Assembly (NCBI GenBank): GCA_026986775.1
Contig: JALSNX010000030.1
Location: forward strand, 143,483 to 207,482
Length of the DNA stretch: 64,000 nucleotides
Origin: Caldifarciminota bacterium
Lineage (GTDB): Bacteria > Hydrothermota > Hydrothermia > UBA1063 > CAJXJZ01
Reading direction: 5' to 3'
In this document: positions 11,201-19,650 of the stretch, in pieces
Layout: each line of letters starts with the position of its first letter
Numbering within the stretch: the first letter of the stretch is position 1
Program-made: the position numbers and the translations under genes
The notes under the pieces: model-generated
Databases searched by the model: none
Seen by the model: the letters and a program-made list of their open reading frames with translations, nothing else
Told to the model about the DNA's origin: nothing

Positions 11201-11616
11201 AATACGGATGGTTCAATGGTGCGCATCTTAAACTCAGACCTCTTGAAACAGTCACAGCGGGTATCTTCATAGCAGGTGCAGCCCAATTCCCAAAGGATAT
11301 TACTGATACAGTTTCTCAGGCATCTGGTGCTGCTGCAAAGGTATTGTCAATGTTTGCCAAACCAAAACTCACAAAAGACCCCCTCGTTGCCAATGTTAAC
11401 ACAGAGGTATGCGCTGGTTGTGGAATATGTAAGGAACAATGTGCCTATGGTGCAATTACAATTGACCCCAAAAAGAAGGTTTCTGTTGTTAATGAGGCTC
11501 TGTGTGAAGGATGTGGAGCCTGTGCTGCTGTATGTCCTTCAGGTGCCATGCAACTCAGAAATCTCAATAAGAAACAGATAATAAGAATGGTTGAAGTTTT
11601 GACCGAGGATTATTAA
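8239..11616 (+). CDS. hdrA: HdrA-type flavoprotein with an inserted GltD/NfnB-like NAD(P)H-dependent oxidoreductase domain
   Basis: HdrA N-terminus (VCHCG, VIGGGIAGIQASL, TFPTLDCPQC), ferredoxin motifs, internal GltD-like segment (CTAACPIHLNAHGYV, VAIIGAGPAGLQAAFDL, VVGGGNSAMDAARSALRLGA, VFAGGDVVTGPNTFIDAVGHGKRAA), then HdrA C-terminus with 2x[4Fe-4S]. Confidence 0.9.
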   Translation: MSEKPRIGVFVCHCGLNIAGVIDVKKVAEEARKIPGVVFSTTYVYMCSEPGQQLVIESIKKYKLNGVVVANCSPSLHQRTFRNAAARAGLNPYRVEIANIREQVSWPHEHEPEIATRKAIRIVKATVERVKNNMAYIPYEISINKKALVIGGGIAGIQASLDIAEAGYEVYLVEKTPSIGGKMILLSETFPTLDCPQCIETPKMTDASQNPNIHLYTYSEVESVEGYVGNFKVKIRKRSPFVDWDICKGCGDCTEACPVDMINEVDRGLSTRKAIYRPFDQAVPSVFTIDKRGTPACTAACPIHLNAHGYVMATKARRYDRAWEIVRKERDFVFAASAARICTHPCEGACKRQLVDGKAVGIRDVKRFVTDWEFEKFGGPNIDLTVEKERKEKVAIIGAGPAGLQAAFDLRKKGYKVTVYEALPKGGGMLLVGIPKYRLPKDVLQKEVELVEKIGAEIKYNTKVGKDIEFKEIVDNYDAVFVAAGAHKSRSMGIPGEDLEGIYHATHFLKKINFDENVELGKKVLVVGGGNSAMDAARSALRLGADVTVVYRRSQKEMPAIPEEVHDAMEEGVKFMFLANPVEFIGNGKVEKVKLIRMELGEPDASGRRRPVPIEGSEFEMEVDNVILAIGEKPDLSFLGENSGIELTPWGTIKVDTVTFQTSNPKVFAGGDVVTGPNTFIDAVGHGKRAAISIDRMFKGEDLYKGREHEGPFKSNLVGDINRAVILPRMPENKLPVEERIKGFKEVVMTPKEDEIVAESTRCINCSGCSECRLCEEKCEPKAINHFLKDEIIEVEVGAIIVATGFDLMPMEKLPEYGGGKIPDVIDALAFERLLAASGPTAGVPRRPSDGKIPKTVVFVSCAGSRDPAHGVPYCSRICCMYLAKQAMLYKHVVHDGVAYNFYIDIRSNGKGYEEFVQRVREERDLIYLRGKVSKIFQRGDKVVVWGADTLTGQKVEIEADLVVLSNAMIPSEGTKELAQKLRIPQDEYGWFNGAHLKLRPLETVTAGIFIAGAAQFPKDITDTVSQASGAAAKVLSMFAKPKLTKDPLVANVNTEVCAGCGICKEQCAYGAITIDPKKKVSVVNEALCEGCGACAAVCPSGAMQLRNLNKKQIIRMVEVLTEDY

Positions 11617-11639
11617 TAACGAAATAGGGAGGCTTTTTA

Positions 11640-12368
11640 ATGGCAGAACAAGAAGTTTTAAATAAAGAAGAAGAGAGAAAGCCCCAGGCAAAGATGGTTC
11701 CAGTGTTTATAATGGGGCAGAAGTATGAGGTTCCCGAAGGGTCCACCATACTGAATGCCATTGAGTATGCCGGTTATCAGCTCAAAAAGGGTGTTGGATG
11801 TAGAGAGGGTTTCTGTGGCGCATGTGCTACTGTTTACAGACTTCCAGGTGATTACAAATTAAGGGGTGGACTTGCATGTCAGACAGTGGTGCAACCGGGT
11901 ATGTATCTTGCTCAGCTTCCATTTACACCAGCACAGAAGGCCATTTACGATATTGATGAGGTAAAACCCGATATAACAACCTTCCAGAAGTTTTATCCAG
12001 AGGCATTCAGATGTCTTGGATGTAACGCCTGTTCAAAGGTATGTCCGCAGGAATTGAAGGTTATGGACTACATACAGGCCATTATGAGGGGTGACCTTGA
12101 ACTTGCGGCAGACCTTTCTTTTGACTGTATCATGTGTGGACTCTGTACAATGAGGTGTCCTGCTGAAATGGCACAGTACAATATAGCCTTGCTTGCAAGA
12201 AGACTCTATGGAAAATATATGATGCCGAAGCCCGAATTCCTTTACAAGAGAATTGAAGATATAGAGCAGGGTAAATTTGACAAAGAGTTTGAAGAAATCA
12301 TGTCTCTTTCTCCTGATGAACTCAAAAAGAGATATGCTGAAAGAGACATTAACTTTAAGATAACATAG
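11640..12368 (+). CDS. fumarate reductase/succinate dehydrogenase-type iron-sulfur subunit
   Basis: 2Fe-2S motif CREGFCGAC...C plus CLGCNACSKVCP and CIMCGLCTMRCP. Confidence 0.85.
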   Translation: MAEQEVLNKEEERKPQAKMVPVFIMGQKYEVPEGSTILNAIEYAGYQLKKGVGCREGFCGACATVYRLPGDYKLRGGLACQTVVQPGMYLAQLPFTPAQKAIYDIDEVKPDITTFQKFYPEAFRCLGCNACSKVCPQELKVMDYIQAIMRGDLELAADLSFDCIMCGLCTMRCPAEMAQYNIALLARRLYGKYMMPKPEFLYKRIEDIEQGKFDKEFEEIMSLSPDELKKRYAERDINFKIT

Positions 12369-12378
12369 GGGGAAGAAA

Positions 12379-14085
12379 ATGAAGAGTTTTCCAGGCTATC
12401 CTGAGAGCATGTGGCCTTCTCTTGAAATGGTCGAAAAAACAAGACCAAAGAGGGTTGAGCGGGCAAAGCAGGGACTTAAAGTAATGGAGCCCATGACACT
12501 TGAGGAAAGGGATGAGGTCCTGTCCAAGTACCATCCAGATTATCAGCCAGATGCGAGAAAGGAGATAAGGGTAGGTCCCAATAAAGGTGAAAAACTCACA
12601 GCAAAGGTTGTTGACCTCCTTGAATCCCATGCAAGGGTAAAACCCAATGAGGTTGACCTTTCGGACCCTGACTTTGACGTTGATGTGCTTATTATAGGCG
12701 GTGGAGGAGCCGGTGCTCAGGCAGCCATCTGGGCAATGAAAGAGGGTGCAAAGAACGTGCTCCTTGCCACGAAGTTAAGGATAGGTGATGCCAATTCCAT
12801 GATGTCTCAGGGTGGAATGCAGGCTGCAGTTAATCCCCATGATTCCCCTGTTATACACTGGCTTGACATTATGGGAGGAGGGCACTTTGCAAATAAGCCC
12901 GAGCTCGTAAAAGTGTTAACTTCTGAGGCTCCCTTTATTACTAAATTCCTGATGGAACTTGGTGTGATGTGGGATAGAGACGAGACCGGACACCTTCAGA
13001 CAAAGCCCGGTGGTGGAACATCAAGGAGAAGAATGCTCTCAGCCCGTGACTATACCGGTGCAGAGATAATGAGGGTTTTAAGGGATGAGGTGAAGAATCA
13101 TCCTGATGTTATAACCGTACTTGAATATTCTCCTGCTGTAGAATTACTCACTGATGAGGAAGGTAGAGTTGCCGGTGCCCTTTTAATGCAGACAGAGACA
13201 GGTGAGTTTATTGTCGTAAGAGCAAAATCAACGGTCATCACAACCGGTGGTTTTGGAAGGTTGCATATTAAGGGCTTTCCCACCACCAATCACTATGGAG
13301 CCACGGCAGACGGTGTTGTTCTTGCCTACCGTGTGGGAGCAAAATTAAGGGACATGGATACTGTTCAGTTCCATCCCACCGGTGCAGTTTTCCCGGAACA
13401 AATATGGGGATTTTTAATAACAGAAAAAGTTAGAGGGCTTGGAGGACAGCCTGTGAATAAAAATGGCGAGCTCTTCGTGTTCCCACTTGAACCAAGGGAT
13501 GTTGAGGCCGCGTCCTTTATAAGAGAATGTGCAAGAGGACTTGGTGTTACCACACCAACAGGCAGGGTTGGTATCTGGCTTGATTCTCCTGTAATAGAGG
13601 AACTTTCTGGACCGGGTACAATTGAAAAACAGCTTCCTGCAATGCTGAGACAGTTTCACAGGTTTGGTATAGACATACGAAAAACGCCCATGCTGGTCTA
13701 TCCTACACTCCATTATCAGAATGGTGGTATAGAGATAAATGAAAGGACAGAGACAAATATTCCCAACCTCTTTGTGGCTGGTGAGGCCTCAGGTGGAGTT
13801 CACGGCAAAAATAGATTGATGGGCAACTCTGTGCTTGATTATAATGTATTTGGCAGAAGGGCTGGTATTTTTGCCGCACAGAATGCCGCTAAAAACAATA
13901 TTGGCAAGAAATTAACCTTAAAACACGTGGAAAAGTGGGAGAAAGAGCTTGAAGAAGCTGGAATAAAAACCAAAAGAATCAGCCCCATACTGTTCCCTGA
14001 TTACAGAAACTTTGAGATACTGAAAAAGCACAGAAAAGAATTTGACCCGTTCATAGGGTTTGCCTTAACGGGGTGGCAGGAATGA
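12379..14085 (+). CDS. fumarate reductase/succinate dehydrogenase-type flavoprotein subunit
   Basis: IIGGGGAGAQAA, MSQGGMQAAV, QFHPTG, LITEKVRGLGG, YPTLHYQNGGIEIN, HGKNRLMGNSVLDYNVFGRRAG. Confidence 0.9.
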   Translation: MKSFPGYPESMWPSLEMVEKTRPKRVERAKQGLKVMEPMTLEERDEVLSKYHPDYQPDARKEIRVGPNKGEKLTAKVVDLLESHARVKPNEVDLSDPDFDVDVLIIGGGGAGAQAAIWAMKEGAKNVLLATKLRIGDANSMMSQGGMQAAVNPHDSPVIHWLDIMGGGHFANKPELVKVLTSEAPFITKFLMELGVMWDRDETGHLQTKPGGGTSRRRMLSARDYTGAEIMRVLRDEVKNHPDVITVLEYSPAVELLTDEEGRVAGALLMQTETGEFIVVRAKSTVITTGGFGRLHIKGFPTTNHYGATADGVVLAYRVGAKLRDMDTVQFHPTGAVFPEQIWGFLITEKVRGLGGQPVNKNGELFVFPLEPRDVEAASFIRECARGLGVTTPTGRVGIWLDSPVIEELSGPGTIEKQLPAMLRQFHRFGIDIRKTPMLVYPTLHYQNGGIEINERTETNIPNLFVAGEASGGVHGKNRLMGNSVLDYNVFGRRAGIFAAQNAAKNNIGKKLTLKHVEKWEKELEEAGIKTKRISPILFPDYRNFEILKKHRKEFDPFIGFALTGWQE

Positions 14086-16769
14086 AAAAACATGTTATAA
14101 TCTACGGCTCAAATGTTGCAGGGCAGAGAGCGGCAGCCAATTACGGTAAATCCGGTTATACAGTATTGCTACTTAACAAGGGCAGGTTTTTGGGGGATGT
14201 TCCCAACCTGTTTCTTTCAGAAAACCCAAGAAACATCTGTAATACCTGTTTGAGATTCTTTTTAAACAGGCTGCCCACTGTTGAAATATGGCACAACGTT
14301 AAACTTGAGGATATTGCTGTCTCTGATAGCGGAGTTAGGATAAAAGTTTCAAGAACCACCCCATTTGTTGACGAGTCAAAATGTATAGAGTGCCATAAGT
14401 GTGTGGGGAAAGGTGTAAAGTACATAAAAAGACCACTTGGTGGAATTTACATAAAAGATGAATCAGTTGAAATCAATCCATCTGAACTTGAAGCACTGTG
14501 TCCTGTTGGTGCAATAAATACAAAGGAAGAGACCTTAAAGGAAGAGTTTGATGGTGATATTTTCATTATCGCTTCTGAATTTGAACCAGCACAGAAAGAA
14601 CTTGAAAAATATGGATATGGTAAGATTGATAATGTAATTACCTTGAGTGAGGCAGAGCGACTCATCTATGGTGGGAAGACGGTGGAAGAGGCCTTCATGA
14701 GAGAAGATGGCACCATGCTAAAGAAGGTTGGTTTTGTTGTGCCGTTTACCCTGAAAAGTGAAAGTTATACAAGTTATTACCACTTTTATTCAGTTGTCAA
14801 AACCGCTATTGCCTATAAAGAATTATATCCTGAAATGGAGGTTTCCATTTATTACTCAATTCCCAATTTCTATGGAAAGGGCAATGTCAGGTTGTTACAT
14901 GAGGCAAAAGAACAGGGCATAAAGCTGATAAAGACTGATGAAATCAATGTCACTGATGGACCTTCAATAAGTAATGAAAAGTTTGAACTTGTTGTTTTAG
15001 GCCTTTCAGAAAAACCACCATCTGAACTTGCTGAGTTTGCCAGTAAACTGAATCTCAAGCAGAAAGAAAATGGATACCTTGCAACAAAAGAGCATTCACT
15101 TGAAACCACAAAAGACAGGGTGTTTGTAATTGGTGAAGCTCATGGTTCAAAGTCCACAGTGGACTCCCTTTACGATGCTGCAGCCGTTGTGGTGGAAAGT
15201 GCTCCATACCTGTCAGAGCCTGTGAAAATGCAGCCCCCTAAAATAGAGTTTCCCAATTATGATGAAGTTGATGATTTGAGAATAGGACTTGCCATCTGTA
15301 AGTGCGGCGCAGAATTTCAGGGCATTGATGTTAATGAACTTAAAAAGAGGGTTGAGAAAGATTATACGGATGTTATTGTAGTGGATTACATGTGCATCCC
15401 AGAGGGGCAGAATAAGGTTATCTCATTTATCAAAAACGGTAACTTCCACAGGTTTGTTGCAGGTGCATGTTCTCCATTTTTGAAACAGCCTGTGATAATG
15501 CAAACCGTGGCGAAGGCAGGCCTTGACCCTGTTTATGCAGATGTTGCACAGCTTAAGGAGTTTGGTAAATCACTTGAAGTTCAGGAGAGGCTTCTTGCAT
15601 TTTCCAGAAAGAAGGTTAAAGACAGAAAGCAGTGGCCCATGCCTATTGAAGACTATCACAATACCACTCTGATAATAGGGACATCAACCGCTGCCCTTTC
15701 TGCTGCCCTATCAATAAAAAGAACAGGATTACCGGTTGTGGTTGTATCAGAGGATGATATCATCCCCCATACTCCAATGCAGGAACGCCTTTTGAATAAA
15801 CTCAGGGATGCTGAAAATGTAAGACTTCTCGCAAATGTTAAAATTAAATCCCTTGAGGGTTATGCTGGTAATTTTGTACTCAACTTCACCCAGGGAGAAG
15901 ATGATGAGAAGGTGTATGCAGAAAAAGGTGGGGCAGTTCTTTTTGCCCCGGCAGTTAATGTAGAACTTAATGCAGCTGATTTCACTGATAAGAACCATGT
16001 GGGCATTGTTTGTGGTCTCGTCAAGAATAATACCACTTCAACATCAAGGGCTACATGTAATAAAGCGCTTACCCTTGCAGAAGAACTCCTTGAAAAAGGA
16101 AAGAAAGTGACCATAGGTATGCCTGTTTCATGTATATGTGGTGAGAATCAGGATAAGATCAAGGCTCTTATGCAAAAAGGGCTAAAAGTGGAATTCTTTG
16201 ACCCCATGGGGAATGTAGACATGGAAAAGACCCTTAAAGATATGGGAACAGATATTGTCATAAAGGTAGATGCTGACACCAAAAAACACGCAGAACTTGC
16301 GAAAAAACTTGGTTTTGAAGTGGATGATGATAATTTATTCAAATTCCTTGATGGTCCACACGATGAGCTCAACATAAAATTAAGGCCACATGACTTAGGT
16401 TCAAAGGGAATATTCGTTGCAGGTTACATGCACAAACCCATGACAGAGGAAGAAGAGATAAAGGATGGCGAAGCACAGGCATTCGGGATTCTTCAGCTTG
16501 TCCCAAAGGGCAAAATGATGCCGCATCCGGAAGCAGGCAGATTCGTGTCCTACACAAACTACAGAAAGTGTGCAGGATGTGCATTGTGTGTGAGTGCATG
16601 TGAATATGATGCAAGGTTCATAGATCCCGAAGAAAAGGTTGCGAAGGTAAGAGAGATTTTGTGTGATGGATGTGCCGCATGTGTAAATGCATGTCCCTCT
16701 GGTGCGGCAGAGGTAAGGTCACTTGAAGCAAAGACAATGCTTGAAATTATTAACGAATCTTTGAAATAA
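14073..16769 (+). CDS. second HdrA-like protein with degenerate dinucleotide-binding motifs and C-terminal 2x[4Fe-4S] ferredoxin
   Basis: HdrA-like blocks (LAICKCGAEFQGIDV...VAGACSPFLKQPV), degenerate VIIYGSNVAGQRAA and LIIGTSTAALSAAL, C-terminal CAGCALCVSACEYDA/CDGCAACVNACPSGA. Confidence 0.75.
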   Translation: MAGMKKHVIIYGSNVAGQRAAANYGKSGYTVLLLNKGRFLGDVPNLFLSENPRNICNTCLRFFLNRLPTVEIWHNVKLEDIAVSDSGVRIKVSRTTPFVDESKCIECHKCVGKGVKYIKRPLGGIYIKDESVEINPSELEALCPVGAINTKEETLKEEFDGDIFIIASEFEPAQKELEKYGYGKIDNVITLSEAERLIYGGKTVEEAFMREDGTMLKKVGFVVPFTLKSESYTSYYHFYSVVKTAIAYKELYPEMEVSIYYSIPNFYGKGNVRLLHEAKEQGIKLIKTDEINVTDGPSISNEKFELVVLGLSEKPPSELAEFASKLNLKQKENGYLATKEHSLETTKDRVFVIGEAHGSKSTVDSLYDAAAVVVESAPYLSEPVKMQPPKIEFPNYDEVDDLRIGLAICKCGAEFQGIDVNELKKRVEKDYTDVIVVDYMCIPEGQNKVISFIKNGNFHRFVAGACSPFLKQPVIMQTVAKAGLDPVYADVAQLKEFGKSLEVQERLLAFSRKKVKDRKQWPMPIEDYHNTTLIIGTSTAALSAALSIKRTGLPVVVVSEDDIIPHTPMQERLLNKLRDAENVRLLANVKIKSLEGYAGNFVLNFTQGEDDEKVYAEKGGAVLFAPAVNVELNAADFTDKNHVGIVCGLVKNNTTSTSRATCNKALTLAEELLEKGKKVTIGMPVSCICGENQDKIKALMQKGLKVEFFDPMGNVDMEKTLKDMGTDIVIKVDADTKKHAELAKKLGFEVDDDNLFKFLDGPHDELNIKLRPHDLGSKGIFVAGYMHKPMTEEEEIKDGEAQAFGILQLVPKGKMMPHPEAGRFVSYTNYRKCAGCALCVSACEYDARFIDPEEKVAKVREILCDGCAACVNACPSGAAEVRSLEAKTMLEIINESLK

Positions 16770-16780
16770 GGAGGTTTAAA

Positions 16781-17200
16781 GTGGGCGAATTTGAACCCAA
16801 AATAGTGGGATTTTTCTGTAACTGGTGTACCTCCAGTGCAGCGGACCTTGCAGGAACATCAAGGCTGCAGTATCCTGCAAATGTAAGACCCATAAGGGTT
16901 CCCTGTAGTGGAACCGTTGACCCTGTCTATCTTTTGAGGGCACTGAGAGAAGGTGCCGATGGAGTTATGATAGGTGGATGTCATCCCGGTGACTGTCACT
17001 ATATCACAGGTAACCTGAAGGCGAGAAGAAGGGTTAAAATTGTAAAGACCATACTTGAATCTTTGAGATTGCCCCATGAAAGAGTACTTCTTGCATGGAT
17101 AAGTGCATCCGAAGGAGCAAAGTTCCAGAGAGTCGTAACTGATTTCACCAAAAGACTCAAGGAAATGGGACCTTCAGATCTATCAAAGAAGTGGAAATAG
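16781..17200 (+). CDS. mvhD: MvhD/FrhD-like delta subunit (2Fe-2S electron-transfer protein)
   Basis: GFFCNWCTSSAADLAG, RVPCSGTVDP, GGCHPGDCHY; GTG start with AAGGAGG. Confidence 0.9.
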   Translation: MGEFEPKIVGFFCNWCTSSAADLAGTSRLQYPANVRPIRVPCSGTVDPVYLLRALREGADGVMIGGCHPGDCHYITGNLKARRRVKIVKTILESLRLPHERVLLAWISASEGAKFQRVVTDFTKRLKEMGPSDLSKKWK

Positions 17201-17211
17201 GAGGCTTTTAA

Positions 17212-18285
17212 ATGGCTAAAGGTGCATGGATTAAAAAAGGTGACCCAAATAAATCGGCAGGCTGGTTTCTTGCAGAACTCAGAAGAAAAGACCTTGTAAA
17301 AGGTGTTCTTGCCCAAAAAGAAATGTATCCCGGCCAGGGAGCCTGGCACTATCTCTTGAAAGAGCCTGAAGATATTGAGAACACAAAGGTTTTTATTCCA
17401 TTTATGGGCTCAAGTGGAGCCACGGCGGTATCCAAACTTACGAAGGATAAGCCCCTGCCTGAACCTGTTGCAGTTGTATTGAGGCCATGTGAGGTAAGGG
17501 GTGTTGTGGAGCTCACAAAATACAAGCAGATTCAACTTGATAACCTCATTATTATAAGTTTTGATTGTGTTGGTGCCTATCCACGCAGGGTGTATCTAAA
17601 TAATCCTGTGGATTTACCTGAAGATGAGGATAAACTGCGTGGGTCATGTAGAAGATGCAAGAGGTTCACACCTAATTTTGGTGATATAACTCTTACCTAT
17701 TTAGGTATTGATGAGGGAATAATGGCCATACCCATATCAGATAGAGGTGAGGAACTTCTCAAATCTCTTGGACTTGAACTTGTGGATGTTCCCGAAGAAA
17801 GAGACAAAAAACTTGCAGAGATGGAGGATAAGCGTCTTAAAGAGAGAGAAAAGGAGTTTAAGGCATTTGCTGATGAATACGGTGGAATGGACGGTCAGCT
17901 CAAGTTCTTCGGAAAGTGTATAAACTGTAAGAACTGCATGGAAAACTGCCCCATATGTTTCTGTAAAGAATGCTTCTTCAAGTCTCCTTCACTTACATGG
18001 GATGCAGAGGTTTATATGGATATGCTTGAAAGCAAAGGTGCTGTGAGAATGCCAGAGGACCCGATTTTCTTCCAGTGGGGAAGGCTTGCGCACATAACAC
18101 CTTCCTGTATAGGATGTGGGCTCTGTACAGAGGCATGCCCGGTTGACATAAAGGTAGGTCTCATATTCTCCTATGTGGCCGAAAATGTGCAGGGTGCATT
18201 TGACTATGAGGCGGGTCGTTCCCTTGACGAGGCTCCAATTCTCATGGAATTCAGGGAAAAAGAACTTGAAGACCTTGCAATGTGA
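17212..18285 (+). CDS. FrhB/FdhB-family iron-sulfur (flavo)protein
   Basis: VVLRPCEVRGVVEL, CINCKNCMENCPICFCKECFF, CIGCGLCTEACPVDI. Confidence 0.8.
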   Translation: MAKGAWIKKGDPNKSAGWFLAELRRKDLVKGVLAQKEMYPGQGAWHYLLKEPEDIENTKVFIPFMGSSGATAVSKLTKDKPLPEPVAVVLRPCEVRGVVELTKYKQIQLDNLIIISFDCVGAYPRRVYLNNPVDLPEDEDKLRGSCRRCKRFTPNFGDITLTYLGIDEGIMAIPISDRGEELLKSLGLELVDVPEERDKKLAEMEDKRLKEREKEFKAFADEYGGMDGQLKFFGKCINCKNCMENCPICFCKECFFKSPSLTWDAEVYMDMLESKGAVRMPEDPIFFQWGRLAHITPSCIGCGLCTEACPVDIKVGLIFSYVAENVQGAFDYEAGRSLDEAPILMEFREKELEDLAM

Positions 18286-18310
18286 AAAGGAACATTCATT
18301 ATGAACATGA

Positions 18311-18344
18311 AAAATGGGCGGGTTATCCCGCCCATTTTATTTTA
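18311..18344 (+). terminator. intrinsic terminator of the hdr/frd operon
   Basis: AAAAATGGGCGGG-TTAT-CCCGCCCATTTT: ~12 bp stem, 4-nt loop, T-rich tail. Confidence 0.9.
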
Positions 18345-18346
18345 AT

Positions 18347-19456
18347 ATGACCGAAAAAGTAGTTAAATTTGTAAGAAAAGAGGCGCTGTTTTTCCTGCTA
18401 TCTCTTTTATTACTGATATTGACGGTGCTGTACCCATATAAAATATCGGAATACCCTTCTTACATTGACATAAAGACCATTCTTACGCTTTTTGCTTTAA
18501 TGCTTATAACTACAGGATTTAAGCTCAGCGGATTTTTTGATAGCTTCGCATGGAGTGTATTAAAAAAACTTAGAGTGGAGCGGCAGGTGGCATTTTTCAT
18601 GGTTTTATTATCTATTCTTCTTTCTACATTCCTCACCAACGATATAACCCTGTTTATAGTGATTCCAGTAGCATTAAGCCTTCAAAACATGATGGAGAAT
18701 GATATGAGGAATTTGCTTGTGCTTCTGGCACTTGGCGTGAATGCCGGTTCTCTTCTTACACCAATTGGTAATCCGCAAAACATATTTTTGTGGCATAACT
18801 GGGGAATTTCCTTTATGGGCTTCATTGTCAGGATGTTCCCGCTTTTTGTCTTTATGTGTGTGGGGGTGTTACTCATAACAGCATTTACCTTTTACAGGGA
18901 TGATATTGTCTTAAGGGAAGACAAAAAGGTTTCAGAAAATTACAACCGAAAACTCTTTATTCTGTCTTTGTTTTTGATGATTTTATTTATCATAGCACTT
19001 TTGACAGAAAATATAAGGTACTTTGCACCGTTTGTATTTATAGTGTATTTGATATTCGCCTTTGAGGTAATAAAAGACACCGATTTTATGCTTATTTTAC
19101 TGTTTATTCTCATGTTTGTGCTGTTTTCGCTTATAGCAAATATACCCATTGTTATCAGAATTGCTGACCATTTAAACGTGCACACAAGGGAAGGTACATT
19201 CCTCTGGTCAGCAATTTTCTCTCAGGTTATGAGCAATGTCCCATCGGCCATTTTCACAAGCAAATTTTCACATGATTTTCTTGCCATAGCCTATGGAACG
19301 AACGTAGGAGGGACAGGTATAATAATCGGCTCTTTAGCCAACCTGATAGTCCTCAGGCTTTCGGATAAAGAGGGCTTTATTTCCCGTTTCCACCGGTATT
19401 CTGTGCCATTTTTCATTATAAGTTTACTCGTTATTTACATTTTACTGACTGTGTAA
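18347..19456 (+). CDS. ArsB/NhaD-type ion transporter (SLC13/CitM-like permease)
   Basis: Multi-TM protein with FLTNDITLFIVIPVAL, TPIGNPQN and MSNVPSAIF; start moved from 18314 (inside the terminator stem) to ATG 18347. Confidence 0.75.
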   Translation: MTEKVVKFVRKEALFFLLSLLLLILTVLYPYKISEYPSYIDIKTILTLFALMLITTGFKLSGFFDSFAWSVLKKLRVERQVAFFMVLLSILLSTFLTNDITLFIVIPVALSLQNMMENDMRNLLVLLALGVNAGSLLTPIGNPQNIFLWHNWGISFMGFIVRMFPLFVFMCVGVLLITAFTFYRDDIVLREDKKVSENYNRKLFILSLFLMILFIIALLTENIRYFAPFVFIVYLIFAFEVIKDTDFMLILLFILMFVLFSLIANIPIVIRIADHLNVHTREGTFLWSAIFSQVMSNVPSAIFTSKFSHDFLAIAYGTNVGGTGIIIGSLANLIVLRLSDKEGFISRFHRYSVPFFIISLLVIYILLTV

Positions 19457-19461
19457 TATAT

Positions 19462-19490
19462 TTGAACAAATTAAACCACTGCTTTATATT
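19462..19490 (+). promoter_or_regulatory. promoter upstream of the DJ-1/PfpI gene
   Basis: TTGAAC, 17 nt, TATATT; implies ~150 nt leader. Confidence 0.5.
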
Positions 19491-19534
19491 AAATGTGTTC
19501 TGGTAGCCTGATTCTTATATATTTCTGAATGTTT

Positions 19535-19554
19535 GATAATTGATACCAATTATC
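19535..19554. promoter_or_regulatory. perfect 8-bp inverted repeat GATAATTG-ATAC-CAATTATC in the predicted leader
   Basis: Direct reading of sequence. Confidence 0.5.
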
Positions 19555-19650
19555 TGTTGGAAGGGGAAACGCTATCAGAGTTTTATTTATCATCCTTAAA
19601 AGAATTACACAGGGGGTGAGATTAAAATTTATTCAAGTAAGGAGGAGATT

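Noticed and set aside
8719-16614. Numerous 60-180 aa minus-strand ORFs across the hdr/frd operon
   Set aside because: Shadow ORFs opposite strongly supported coding frames; no recognisable motifs or RBS.
18314-18346. ORF-track start of the permease at ATG 18314
   Set aside because: This ATG is inside the stem of the operon terminator; ATG 18347, in the same frame, is the likelier start.
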